Assembly: GCA_902509805.1 (NCBI GenBank)
Contig: CABWZL010000005.1
Coordinates: 1-53,169, forward strand
Direction: 5' to 3'
Source: an uncultured Bacteroidota bacterium
GTDB lineage: Bacteria > Bacteroidota > Bacteroidia > Flavobacteriales > Flavobacteriaceae
DNA length: 53,169 nt
Of the stretch, positions 10,597 to 20,025 are shown in pieces. Every line of letters begins with the position of its first letter. Position 1 is the stretch's first letter. The notes beneath the pieces were generated by a model. The model worked only from the letters and a program-made list of their open reading frames with translations, made no database searches and had not been told where the DNA came from. The translations under genes were made by a program, and so were the position numbers.

Positions 10597-11976
10597 ATGG
10601 ATAACAAAGAAATTGATATTATAATTAATTCACAAAAAGAATTTAATAAAACTAACTCTAATTCTGTTAACTATAGAATTCAAATTTTAAATTCACTTTT
10701 AAAGGAAATTAGTAAAACAGAGGATAAAATCTATGAAGCTTTAAAAAAAGATTTAAATAAACATGAATTTGAATCGTTTTTATCTGAAGTTCTTCTAGTT
10801 AAAAGAGAAATTAAATTATTCTTAAGAAAATTAAGGAAATGGTCAAAAATGAAAAAAGTTAAGGGATCTATATTTAATTTTCCATCATCAAACTATCTTA
10901 TACCTGAACCCTATGGACAAGTTCTTATTATTACTCCATGGAATTATCCATTTCAATTATCGCTTACTCCACTAATAGGTGCAGTAGGTGCAGGGAATTC
11001 AGTTATTATAAAACCATCTGAATTAGCTCCAAATACATCTTCAGTACTTAAAGAATTGATTTTTAATGTTTTTCCTCAAAACCTAGTATCTGTTATTGAG
11101 GGTGATGCTGAAACTGCTAAATATCTTCTTGATAAAAAATGGGATTATATATTGTTTACAGGAAGTACAAGAATTGGAAAAATTGTAGCTGAGAAGGCAG
11201 CAAAACACTTAACCCCTACTACATTAGAGCTTGGAGGTAAAAGTCCATGTATAGTGGATAGTAATGTTGATATTGACAAAACAGCCAAAAGAATAGTTTC
11301 AGGTAAATTTGTGAATTGTGGTCAAACTTGTATCGCTCCAGATTATGTACTTGTTAACAATCATGTTAAAAGTGAGTTGATTTCAATGCTCAAAAAAAAT
11401 ATTATTTCAACTTTTGGAAACATTCCTTATAATTCTGATAGTTATGGTAGGATTATAAACAAAGCCAACATATTAAGACTAAAAGAAAATCTTAATAATC
11501 AAAATATTGAATTTGGAGGTAAAATAGACGAGACCAACCTTTATTTAGAACCTACATTGGTTATTGATCCTGACATAAATTCAGAAATCATGAAAGAGGA
11601 AATTTTTGGACCTATTTTACCAATTATATCGTATGAAAATGAAAATGATTTAAATAAAATACTAAACCTAAATCCAACACCACTCGCATTCTATATATTT
11701 TCTAAAAATCAAAATTTTATTGACAAACTAATTAGTTCAAATAAGTTTGGTGGGTGTGTAGTAAATGATACTCTAATACATTATGTGAATTCGAATCTAC
11801 CATTTGGTGGTATTGGAGAAAGTGGAATGGGTGCTTATAGAGGTAAATTTAGTTTTGATACTTTCAGTCACCATAAACCTGTTCTCAAGAAAAAGAGAAT
11901 GTTTGATATTCCATTTAGATACGGACCCTACCCGAACTCATTTAAATTTATAAAAAAATTATTGGAGAAACTATAA
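10597..11976 (+). CDS. aldehyde dehydrogenase, ALDH3-like
   Basis: This is an NAD(P)-dependent oxidoreductase that turns aldehydes into carboxylic acids. The canonical motifs are complete: TPWNYPFQ (catalytic Asn), GSTRIGKIVAEKA (cofactor), TLELGGKSPCI (general-base Glu), VNCGQTCIAPDY (catalytic Cys) and EEIFGPILPI. The length of 459 and the C-terminal FGGIGESGMGAYRGKFSFDTFSH place it in the class 3/YwdH group, which acts on medium- and long-chain aliphatic or aromatic aldehydes. It is divergent from ilvD and one base ahead of a nitroreductase, so the two probably serve aldehyde or redox detoxification. The substrate is not predictable from sequence. Confidence 0.9.
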   Translation: MDNKEIDIIINSQKEFNKTNSNSVNYRIQILNSLLKEISKTEDKIYEALKKDLNKHEFESFLSEVLLVKREIKLFLRKLRKWSKMKKVKGSIFNFPSSNYLIPEPYGQVLIITPWNYPFQLSLTPLIGAVGAGNSVIIKPSELAPNTSSVLKELIFNVFPQNLVSVIEGDAETAKYLLDKKWDYILFTGSTRIGKIVAEKAAKHLTPTTLELGGKSPCIVDSNVDIDKTAKRIVSGKFVNCGQTCIAPDYVLVNNHVKSELISMLKKNIISTFGNIPYNSDSYGRIINKANILRLKENLNNQNIEFGGKIDETNLYLEPTLVIDPDINSEIMKEEIFGPILPIISYENENDLNKILNLNPTPLAFYIFSKNQNFIDKLISSNKFGGCVVNDTLIHYVNSNLPFGGIGESGMGAYRGKFSFDTFSHHKPVLKKKRMFDIPFRYGPYPNSFKFIKKLLEKL

Positions 11977-11977
11977 T

Positions 11978-12694
11978 ATGGAGAAGACTGTTAGCGAGGC
12001 AATAAAGCATAGAAGATCTGTCAGAAAGTTTGACCCTAGTAAAGAATTAAACTCAAATATTGTTAAAAAATGTATTGAAAATGGAGTATTAGCTCCTACT
12101 AGCAGCAATCTTCAACTCTGGGAATTTTATCATATTACTAACAAGGAATTATTAAGTAAAATTTCAAAAATATGCTTTAATCAACCTGCCGCTTCAACAG
12201 CTAAGCAAATTGTAATAACTGTGGTTAGAAAAGATTTATGGAAAATCCGAGCTACTCAAAATATTGATTTTTTTAATTCAACAAAAAAAAACCTAAGTGA
12301 TAGAAATTATGATTTAACACAAAAATACTATAAAAGAGCTATCCCCTTTGTATACAAAGATTTTCTAGGTATAATAAGTCTCTTAAAATATATTATTGCT
12401 TCTGTAATTGGACTATTTAGAGTAATGTATAGGCAGCTAAGAGCATCTGATACCAGGATTATTGCTCATAAAAGTGCAGCATTAGCATCTCAAAATTTCA
12501 TGATAAGTATGGCTGGATTTGGATATGACACATGTCCTATGGAAGGCTTTGACTCACTTAAAATTAAAAGTTTATTGAAACTAAATAAAAAGTCTGAAAT
12601 TAATATGATAATAGGATGCGGAATTAGATTAAAAGAAGGGGTTTACGGTGAAAGATTTAGGATTCCTTTTGAAGAAGTATATATTAAAAAGTAA
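11978..12694 (+). CDS. nitroreductase-family flavoprotein
   Basis: This looks like an FMN-dependent NAD(P)H oxidoreductase of the nitroreductase superfamily. The N-terminal HRRSVRKFDP (residues ~11-20) is the FMN phosphate-binding signature. APTSSNLQLWEFY follows at ~38, and ASQNFMISMAGFGYDTCPMEGFD near 170-192 is the second FMN-binding block. Residues ~128-145 form an unusually hydrophobic central insert (FLGIISLLKYIIASVIGLF), so membrane contact is possible. The length is 238 residues. It follows the ALDH gene by one base. Its stop sits in a small palindrome with the stop of convergent dsbD (AAGTAA-G-TTACTT). The physiological substrate is unknown. Confidence 0.85.
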   Translation: MEKTVSEAIKHRRSVRKFDPSKELNSNIVKKCIENGVLAPTSSNLQLWEFYHITNKELLSKISKICFNQPAASTAKQIVITVVRKDLWKIRATQNIDFFNSTKKNLSDRNYDLTQKYYKRAIPFVYKDFLGIISLLKYIIASVIGLFRVMYRQLRASDTRIIAHKSAALASQNFMISMAGFGYDTCPMEGFDSLKIKSLLKLNKKSEINMIIGCGIRLKEGVYGERFRIPFEEVYIKK

Positions 12695-12695
12695 G

Positions 12696-14618
12696 TTACT
12701 TATTTGATTCATCAATAGATAATTCAAGCCAATTTTTAAAATTTTCTTCTGATGTATATTGTATTGGCTCAGATAAAACTTTTCCCGATGGAAGCATTGC
12801 TACATAATATGGTTGAGATGCATTATTAAAATTAACTTGCTGAAAAAGAGACCATCTTCTCCCAACATTGTTTACATATTGAATATTCCCTGATTGATTC
12901 AAATATTTAAATGCTTGATCTTGAGAAAGAACAGATCTATCATCAACGTACAACGAGATTATAATAAAATTATTATCAAGCAAATTAAATATTGTAGGCT
13001 TTGACCATACATTTTCTTCCATTCTCCTACAGTTAGCGCAAGCCCACCCAGTAAAATCTAAAAGAATAATCTTTTCATTTTCAATAGCATATTTTTTACC
13101 GACATCATAGTCTTTAAAGCAGTTTAGACCTAGCGGGCAATCATTTGATTTACTTTCAATAGAATAAAATTCAGGAGGTAAAATACCACTTAAAAATCTA
13201 ACGTTTTTACTATCTATAAGTCCAGAACTCAAATACAAAGAGAAAAATAAAAAAATCCATCCAAAAATATTTTTATAATTAATCTTATTAGCTTGAGATC
13301 TAAAAAGATAAAATGAAAGCATTATAAATATTACTACCCAAATGATTATAAAGATCTCTCTCTTTAGTATACCCCAACCTTCGACCAGATCTGCATTTGA
13401 AAGAAACTTAAATGCAAGAGCCAATTCTATAAAACCTAATGAAACCTTTAGTTTTTTTAACCAAATTCCAGACTTAGGTATAACAGATAAGTATTTAGGA
13501 TAAAATGCCAAAAAAGTAAAAGGGAGTGCTAAAGCAAGGCCAAAACCAAACATACCAAAAGATAGTTGCATTGCACCCGATTGAGTAGATGATAATGAAC
13601 CTGCCAACAATGAACCTAATATTGGTCCAGTACAAGAAAAAGATACTAATGCTAAAGTTAGAGACATGAAAAATATACCAACTAATCCACCTTTCTCAGA
13701 TTTCTTTTCAGATCCAGATATTAAATTACTAGGTATTACAATGTCAAAATATCCAAAAAATGAAATTGCAAATAATATAAATACTATGAAGAATGTAATA
13801 TTCACATAGACATTTGTAGAAATTGTATTTAAAATATTTGGATTTAAACTATCAAATAAATGAAATGGAATACTTAATAGTATATATATTAAAATTATAA
13901 AGGCACCATATAAAGATGCTGAAATTAAACTGTTATACTTTAGCTTGTTTTGATCTATGAAATATGAAACAGTCAACGGTATCATAGGAAAGATACAAGG
14001 GGTTAATAAAGCTAAAAATCCCGCAAGTAATCCAAAAATGAAAATTTCAAAATAATTAGATGACTGAATTACATCAAAACTATTATAACTAGTTTTGTCA
14101 AGGTCTAATTCAAGTAAATTATATTTCTTAATATCATCTAAAGTAACGTTATCATCTTGAACTATTTTCTTGCTTTTATCAAGAACTATATTAAATGTTT
14201 CATTTCGAAAAATACATAGCTCATCATCACATGATGAATAGTCAACTTCAACTTTAACTTGATTAATATCCTTATTGTTAAGTTTTAATAACTGATTAAA
14301 ATTTGCTTTTTCCTCAAAATAAAACAGATCCATTTTGAACACGTTGTCATATCCAATAATGTAAGGATCTTCATTAAAAGTTTCATTGGCAACATAGTCA
14401 TTGTCATTATTTAAAAATGTAAAACTAGTTGCAACAGATCCCTCTTCAGGAGAGAATTGAGAATATAGCTTCCAACCATCAATTATTTCTGCATTTAAAG
14501 AAATTTGATATTCTAGACTGTTCAGCTTTGTTACCTCATATGTCCAGGAAACAGGTTCGGTATCCTGTGCGCTAAGTGGCAGAAGGGTTATAAATGCAAA
14601 CAGTAAATTTTTAATCAT
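12696..14618 (-). CDS. dsbD: thiol:disulfide interchange protein DsbD
   Basis: DsbD moves electrons from cytoplasmic thioredoxin across the inner membrane to periplasmic thiols. A signal peptide (cleavage before Gln at LSA-QDTEP) leads to a periplasmic N-terminal domain with the Cys pair in SSCDDELC near 148-154. A central part of about eight membrane helices follows, with cysteines in TPCIFPMIP and FSCTGPILGS. The C-terminal thioredoxin-like domain has the redox motif WACANCRRMEE. At 640 residues all three domains are present. The start overlaps the end of tilS by eight bases, so the pair is co-transcribed. The redox loop is CANC, slightly different from the enterobacterial CVAC. Confidence 0.93.
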   Translation of the reverse strand: MIKNLLFAFITLLPLSAQDTEPVSWTYEVTKLNSLEYQISLNAEIIDGWKLYSQFSPEEGSVATSFTFLNNDNDYVANETFNEDPYIIGYDNVFKMDLFYFEEKANFNQLLKLNNKDINQVKVEVDYSSCDDELCIFRNETFNIVLDKSKKIVQDDNVTLDDIKKYNLLELDLDKTSYNSFDVIQSSNYFEIFIFGLLAGFLALLTPCIFPMIPLTVSYFIDQNKLKYNSLISASLYGAFIILIYILLSIPFHLFDSLNPNILNTISTNVYVNITFFIVFILFAISFFGYFDIVIPSNLISGSEKKSEKGGLVGIFFMSLTLALVSFSCTGPILGSLLAGSLSSTQSGAMQLSFGMFGFGLALALPFTFLAFYPKYLSVIPKSGIWLKKLKVSLGFIELALAFKFLSNADLVEGWGILKREIFIIIWVVIFIMLSFYLFRSQANKINYKNIFGWIFLFFSLYLSSGLIDSKNVRFLSGILPPEFYSIESKSNDCPLGLNCFKDYDVGKKYAIENEKIILLDFTGWACANCRRMEENVWSKPTIFNLLDNNFIIISLYVDDRSVLSQDQAFKYLNQSGNIQYVNNVGRRWSLFQQVNFNNASQPYYVAMLPSGKVLSEPIQYTSEENFKNWLELSIDESNK

Positions 14619-15540
14619 TTTTAGTGATTATTAAGAATTTTTTATTCTTTGTTAATATGTGTGTATTTGAACTAATATACTTACCTGTGTCAGAGTCAAA
14701 TAATTTAATAATTTCTTTAAAATCAAATTTGTAATCAATAAATAGATGGTGAATATAATATTCAACAGGATCTAATTTTTTTAAATCATCAATTTTAACT
14801 TTTATTTTATCAGTTTCAAAAATGAAGATTAATTTCTTTGTTTGATTAATAATTATGTCTGCAAATATCTTAGTAGAGTTTAAGTTATTAATAGTTGTTT
14901 GGAACTTTAACATAACATTATCATCAAATTTTTTAAACTGAGGAATGATTAAATTTCTTATCATATTCCTGAAGTAATCATTTTTAGAATTAGATGAATC
15001 CTCTCTAAAGTCAATATTATTTGACTTAGCATATACTAAAATATCATTCTTCAAGATTTTAAGAAGAGGCCTCAATAAAGATTCAGTTTTTTCAGTAATG
15101 CCTGTAAGTCCATTTAATCCAGAACCTCTCATAGAATTTATTAAATATGTTTCAATTTGATCATCTAGATGATGAGCAGTTACTATATAATCAAAATCGT
15201 GAAGATTCTTGAGCTCATTAAACCATTCATATCTTAAATTTCTAGCACCTTCTTGAATTCCAAAATTATTTTTTTTACAATAATCAGTAGTATTAAATTT
15301 TGAAATGTAACACTCAATTTCATTTTCTGTAGACCAATCAAAAATAAATTTTTCGTCATCATCACTTTCTTTAGTCCTTAGATTAAAATTACAATGAGCA
15401 ACAGAAAAACTTAAATTGTTTTTCAGGAATAAATTTGCAAGAACCATACTGTCAACTCCACCACTTAAAGCAATTAAAAATTTAGAATGCTTTAGTGATG
15501 AGATTTTACTTTGAAAAATTGTTTCAATTTTGTTTCCCAC
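14611..15540 (-). CDS. tilS: tRNA(Ile)-lysidine synthase, short form
   Basis: TilS puts lysidine on C34 of the tRNA-Ile with CAU anticodon so that it reads AUA. The PP-loop SGGVDS is at 26-31, followed by HCNFNLR, GIQEGARNLRYEWF and the HHLDDQIETYLIN motif, all needed for adenylation. The start is a GTG (15538-15540). There is no other conventional start before the PP-loop. At 309 residues it lacks most of the C-terminal tRNA-binding domain of ~430-residue homologues, retaining only a short KYISSNTHILTKNKKFLII-type tail. The frame shows no sign of breakage and dsbD starts within its last codons, so it is read as a reduced but intact enzyme. Confidence 0.9.
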   Translation of the reverse strand: MGNKIETIFQSKISSLKHSKFLIALSGGVDSMVLANLFLKNNLSFSVAHCNFNLRTKESDDDEKFIFDWSTENEIECYISKFNTTDYCKKNNFGIQEGARNLRYEWFNELKNLHDFDYIVTAHHLDDQIETYLINSMRGSGLNGLTGITEKTESLLRPLLKILKNDILVYAKSNNIDFREDSSNSKNDYFRNMIRNLIIPQFKKFDDNVMLKFQTTINNLNSTKIFADIIINQTKKLIFIFETDKIKVKIDDLKKLDPVEYYIHHLFIDYKFDFKEIIKLFDSDTGKYISSNTHILTKNKKFLIITKND

Positions 15541-15633
15541 CCAGTAAAAATAACTAAAGTTTAAACAAATAAGTATCCTATTATATTTATGGTTAGGTTT
15601 TTTTTTCTGAACTTGTAAAATATAGCTTATATT

Positions 15634-17079
15634 TTGAAAAATTCTTCTAGTGTAAATTTACCGATTGGAATAGCACTACTTCCTATTTTTTTTCTTGTTT
15701 TACTCCTTAGTATTAATGTTTTTATATACGGAGATGATTCATTAAACGGAACCAATCAGTTTATTCTAATTTTATCTGGGTTATTTGGTGCATCAATAGG
15801 TTTTATTTATAAAGTATCATATAAAGAGATACTCAAAAACATCTCTAATAGTGTTAAGTCAGTTACAGGAGCATTATTAATATTATTATTTGTTGGAGCA
15901 TTAGCAGGTACTTGGATGATCAGTGGTATTATACCTGCAATGGTTTATTATGGCCTTAAAATACTAGATCCTAACATCTTTCTTCCAGCTTGTGTTGTAA
16001 TATGCTCTATTATATCTGTAGCAACAGGAAGTAGTTGGACTACATCTGCAACAGTTGGTATTGCATTAGTAGGAATTGGGAAAGCTCTAGGCATACCCCC
16101 AGGAATGGTTGGAGGAGCAGTGATTGCAGGTGCTTATTTTGGGGATAAACTTTCTCCACTTAGCGATACAACTAATCTTGCTGCAGCTGTTACAAAAGTT
16201 GATTTATTTAGACACATTAAATATTTAACATACACTACCATCCCTAGTATATCAATAACTCTAATTGTTTTTATTATTCTTGGATTTATGCAAGTTTCTG
16301 ATGGTTCAACTGATAATACTTATTTGCTTACAGCTATTACTGAAAAGTTTAATATTTCATTAATATTGTTTACTGTCCCAATATTAGTTTTAATTATGAT
16401 TATTAAAAAAACACCTCCTTTAATAGCATTAGTAATTGGAACATTGGTAGGTGCATTATTTGCTATAATATTTCAACCACAAATCATATCAGAACTTTCT
16501 ACTGGCAGTTATTCTAAACTTACTAATACTTATGTTGTAATTATGGATACAATAACTGGATCTGTAAACATTGAAACTAATAATGTGATATTAAATGATT
16601 TATTTTCAACAGGAGGAATGCTAGGTATGATGAATACAATATTTTTAGTTATTGGCACCATGGTTTTTGGCGGAGTAATGGAGGCTATTGGAGCACTTAA
16701 AACCATTAGCAAAACACTTTTACAATGGGCTGATACATCATTTAAATTATTTGCAAGTACCGTGGCATCTTGTTTGGCATTAAATGTTAGTGCTTCAGAC
16801 CAATATCTTTCAATTGTAGTTTCAGGTAAAATGTTTGAAAAAGCTTTTAAAGACAAAAATCTTGCACCCGAAAATTTAAGTAGAACCCTTGAAGATTCTG
16901 CAACAGTTACATCTGCTTTAATTCCATGGAACTCATGTGGTGCCTACCATTCTTCTGTTCTAGGAGTTGGTGTTGGTGAATACTTTATTTATGCAGTTTT
17001 TAATTGGATAAGTCCATTTATGACACTAATATATGCTGCATTTAGAATAAAAATTAGGACTTTAGGAGATAAAAATTAA
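15634..17079 (+). CDS. nhaC: Na+/H+ antiporter, NhaC family
   Basis: This is an inner-membrane antiporter that exports Na+ in exchange for H+, a common requirement in marine bacteria. The 481 residues form about a dozen hydrophobic segments. Family-typical blocks include ATGSSWTTSATVGIALVGIG, GAVIAGAYFGDKLSPLSDTTNLA near 165-187, and the late NVSASDQYLSIVVSGKMF and DSATVTSALIPWNSCGAYHS. I chose the TTG at 15634 because an in-frame stop lies 18 bases upstream and no ATG precedes the first helix. Substrate choice within the family (Na+ against malate/lactate variants) is inferred. Confidence 0.88.
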   Translation: MKNSSSVNLPIGIALLPIFFLVLLLSINVFIYGDDSLNGTNQFILILSGLFGASIGFIYKVSYKEILKNISNSVKSVTGALLILLFVGALAGTWMISGIIPAMVYYGLKILDPNIFLPACVVICSIISVATGSSWTTSATVGIALVGIGKALGIPPGMVGGAVIAGAYFGDKLSPLSDTTNLAAAVTKVDLFRHIKYLTYTTIPSISITLIVFIILGFMQVSDGSTDNTYLLTAITEKFNISLILFTVPILVLIMIIKKTPPLIALVIGTLVGALFAIIFQPQIISELSTGSYSKLTNTYVVIMDTITGSVNIETNNVILNDLFSTGGMLGMMNTIFLVIGTMVFGGVMEAIGALKTISKTLLQWADTSFKLFASTVASCLALNVSASDQYLSIVVSGKMFEKAFKDKNLAPENLSRTLEDSATVTSALIPWNSCGAYHSSVLGVGVGEYFIYAVFNWISPFMTLIYAAFRIKIRTLGDKN

Positions 17080-17098
17080 TTATCTAAACTCATATTTG

Positions 17099-17106
17099 TA
17101 TTTTTG
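17099..17106 (+). promoter_or_regulatory. TAnnTTTG -7 box before ftsK
   Basis: TATTTTTG matches the Bacteroidota -7 consensus and ends 17 bases before the ftsK ATG. A clear -33 TTG at the expected spacing is not seen, so the promoter is provisional. Confidence 0.4.
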
Positions 17107-17123
17107 TATAATACTGTTTATTT

Positions 17124-19415
17124 ATGAGTAGCAAGAAAAAAGCCGATGTAAACAAATTTAAAGTTATACTTGGCTATATTCTTCTATTTATTTCTGTAAT
17201 ACTTTTCACCTCATTTATATCATATATGTATAACTGGAGAGTTGATCAAAGTAATATAGGAAGCCTTCTTGATAGAAGTATTGAAGTTGAAAACATATTA
17301 GGGAAAGTAGGTGCTTCAATAAGTCATTTTTTTATTTATAGTCTATTTGGGATCTCTAGTTTTATTCTACCTATAATTCTATTTATTTCATCCTATTATC
17401 TTCTTTTCAATAAAAAAATACTTGACTTAATTAAAAAAATTAATTGGTTATTAATACTAACTATATGGACCACTATATTGACTGGATATATTAGTAATTA
17501 TTTTCCAATTCAAACGGGTATAGTTGGGTTTGAAATTAATTCATTTCTTAAGACTTATATTGGACTGACAGGAACAGTACTAGTAATAAGTTTCATCTTT
17601 ATTTTATCAATTGCAGTCTTATGGAATATCACTCCCAATTCAATAGTGACATTATTCAGCAAACTTTCTATTCCAAAAAAATCAGAAGAAAAATTTAAAG
17701 ATGATAAACTTAAAAATGGAATATTTGAGGAGACAAATGTTGAAGACTCAAACATAGAAGTTAATCTAGAGTCAAAACTCAATGATGAAAATTTGATAAA
17801 ATCAGAACCTACTGATGAAAATGATGAAAGTATTTCAATGGAAGTTGAAGAAATAAATTTTGAGGAAAAGAGCACTAAGAATATTAGCTTTAATAGGGCT
17901 GATCTTAAGAAATTTGACCCTACTCTAGATTTAAGTAATTTTAAAAATCCAAGTATTGATCTTTTAAAGGATTATGGAGATGGAACTATTAAAATTGATC
18001 AAGATGAACTTGAAACCAACAAAAATAAAATAGTTGATACTCTAAAAAATTATAACATTGGTATAAAGCAAATTAAAGCTACCATAGGTCCTACGGTTAC
18101 TCTATATGAAATAATTCCTGATGCAGGAGTAAGGATTTCAAAAATCAAAAATCTTGAAGATGATATTGCTTTATCTCTTTCAGCACTCGGAATAAGAATA
18201 ATTGCTCCAATACCTGGTAAAGGAACTATTGGAATCGAAGTTCCAAACAAAAAGAAATCTATTGTTTCAATGAAATCCCTTATTTCTTCGAAAAAATATA
18301 TTGAGTCTGACATGGAACTTCCAATTGCAATTGGAAAAACAATTAGCAATGAAACATTTATTGTTGATTTAACTAAGATGCCACATCTATTAATGGCGGG
18401 AGCTACAGGCCAAGGTAAGTCAGTAGGTATTAATGCTATTCTAACATCTATTCTTTATAAAAAACATCCAGCTCAAGTAAAATTTGTCTTAGTAGATCCA
18501 AAAAAAATTGAATTATCAATTTATAATAAAATCGAAAGACATTATTTAGCAAAACTTCCTGAATCAGAAGATGCAATCATTATAGATAATGATAAAGTAA
18601 TTAATACACTTAATTCGTTATGTATGGAAATGGATAAGAGGTATGAATTACTTAAGGATGCGATGACTAGAAATATTAAAGAATATAATACAAAGTTTAT
18701 ATCTAGAAAATTAAATCCAGAAAATGGACATACTTTTTTACCATACATTGTTCTTGTAATAGATGAGTTTGCAGATTTAATAATGACAGCTGGAAAAGAA
18801 GTAGAGACTCCATTAGCAAGATTAGCTCAACTTTCAAGAGCTGTTGGTATTCACCTAATAATTGCTACACAAAGACCCTCTGTAAATGTAATAACAGGTT
18901 TAATTAAAGCAAATTTTCCTGCTAGAATTGCATTCAGAGTTACCTCTAAAATTGATTCAAGAACAATATTAGACACAGGAGGAGCAGAGCAATTGATTGG
19001 AAGAGGAGATTTATTATATTCACAATCAAATGATCTAACCAGAATACAATGTGGGTTTATTGATACTCCAGAAGTGGAAAGGTTATCCGAGTTTATTGGA
19101 TCTCAAATGGGTTATCCTACTGCATATGAACTTCCTGAATATTCAAAAGATGACAGCGGGTCTTCATCAGATATATCCATAGAGGATAGAGACTCGATGT
19201 TTAATGAAGCGGCTAGAGTAATTGTTTCAAACCAACAAGGATCTGCCTCTTTACTTCAAAGAAAACTTAAACTAGGATATAATCGAGCTGGAAGATTAAT
19301 TGATCAGATGGAAGATGCTGGTATTGTAGGTCCTTTTGAGGGGAGTAAACCAAGACAAGTTTTAATTTCAGATTTTAATTCATTAGAAACTCTTTTGAGT
19401 AGTGGGCATAAATAA
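17124..19415 (+). CDS. ftsK: DNA translocase FtsK/SpoIIIE
   Basis: FtsK anchors at the division septum and pumps chromosome termini apart. The N-terminal ~170 residues contain four membrane helices. A short acidic linker follows (~190-255, rich in Glu, Asp and Asn). The motor domain has Walker A GATGQGKS near 427-434, Walker B VLVIDEFADL near 541, and the TQRPSVNVITG segment. The C-terminal winged-helix gamma domain (DSMFNEAARVIVSNQQGSAS to GPFEGSKPRQVLI) reads the polar KOPS-type sequence. The length of 763 is normal for Bacteroidota, whose linker is much shorter than in E. coli. It is the first gene of a four-gene overlapping run. Confidence 0.96.
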   Translation: MSSKKKADVNKFKVILGYILLFISVILFTSFISYMYNWRVDQSNIGSLLDRSIEVENILGKVGASISHFFIYSLFGISSFILPIILFISSYYLLFNKKILDLIKKINWLLILTIWTTILTGYISNYFPIQTGIVGFEINSFLKTYIGLTGTVLVISFIFILSIAVLWNITPNSIVTLFSKLSIPKKSEEKFKDDKLKNGIFEETNVEDSNIEVNLESKLNDENLIKSEPTDENDESISMEVEEINFEEKSTKNISFNRADLKKFDPTLDLSNFKNPSIDLLKDYGDGTIKIDQDELETNKNKIVDTLKNYNIGIKQIKATIGPTVTLYEIIPDAGVRISKIKNLEDDIALSLSALGIRIIAPIPGKGTIGIEVPNKKKSIVSMKSLISSKKYIESDMELPIAIGKTISNETFIVDLTKMPHLLMAGATGQGKSVGINAILTSILYKKHPAQVKFVLVDPKKIELSIYNKIERHYLAKLPESEDAIIIDNDKVINTLNSLCMEMDKRYELLKDAMTRNIKEYNTKFISRKLNPENGHTFLPYIVLVIDEFADLIMTAGKEVETPLARLAQLSRAVGIHLIIATQRPSVNVITGLIKANFPARIAFRVTSKIDSRTILDTGGAEQLIGRGDLLYSQSNDLTRIQCGFIDTPEVERLSEFIGSQMGYPTAYELPEYSKDDSGSSSDISIEDRDSMFNEAARVIVSNQQGSASLLQRKLKLGYNRAGRLIDQMEDAGIVGPFEGSKPRQVLISDFNSLETLLSSGHK

Positions 19416-20025
19416 AATACTAATAAAAATTATAGTAATTCTTTTAGGTTTTTCAAATCTATCAGCTCAAGAATCTGCAATTGATATCCTTAAAAGAGTT
19501 AAAGAAAATACCTTATCATTAAAAAATGTGTTCTATAAGTTTAATATTTCTTCAAAATTTGAAAATAATCTTTTTCCAATTAGTGGAGAATTTTACATTA
19601 AGCAGGAAAACTATTTGATAGACACGAGTGAAATTGATCAGATATATGATGGTGAAAAATTTTACACAATTATTCATGAAAATAAAGAGATAATAATAAG
19701 TACTGAAAACACTTCGTTTTTTAATTTTTCTCCAAATCAGATATTTAATTTTTTTTTAAAAGGATTTGATTTAGAAATACAAAACATAAACAATGGATCT
19801 TATATTATTACCGCTGAAAGTCATGAAGAAGAAGAAATCATTTACAATATATTTATTAATTCTAATCTATCTATCGAGAGAATTGAAATGATTGAAAAAG
19901 AAACTGGTAATCAAATTTATACGTTTTTAACATTAACTTATGATTATAATTTAAACGTTCCCTTCTCTTTATTTAAATTTGAATTAAATGATTACAAGAA
20001 TTATTTAATAGTTACTGAAAATTGA
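19402..20025 (+). CDS. LolA-like outer-membrane lipoprotein carrier
   Basis: This is a periplasmic protein of the LolA type, which would shuttle lipoproteins from the inner to the outer membrane. It starts with GTG at 19402, overlapping ftsK by 14 bases. The resulting N-terminus is a good signal peptide cut at LSA-QESA. The mature ~185 residues open with AIDILKRVKENTLSLKNVFYKF and continue as beta strands with ISGEFYIKQENYLIDTSEIDQIYDGEKFY, the pattern of the LolA half-barrel (substrate, then a 'dose of wax' strand). Identity is low as usual for this family. It sits between ftsK and an LptF/G-like permease, an arrangement consistent with envelope transport. Confidence 0.78.
   Translation: MGINKILIKIIVILLGFSNLSAQESAIDILKRVKENTLSLKNVFYKFNISSKFENNLFPISGEFYIKQENYLIDTSEIDQIYDGEKFYTIIHENKEIIISTENTSFFNFSPNQIFNFFLKGFDLEIQNINNGSYIITAESHEEEEIIYNIFINSNLSIERIEMIEKETGNQIYTFLTLTYDYNLNVPFSLFKFELNDYKNYLIVTEN

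Noticed and set aside
12689..12701. AAGTAA-G-TTACTT palindrome as terminator
   Set aside because: A one-base loop cannot form a hairpin; the symmetry comes from two facing stop codons.
14611..15540. tilS as a broken pseudogene
   Set aside because: All catalytic motifs are intact, there is no remnant of a longer frame, and the next gene starts within its last codons.
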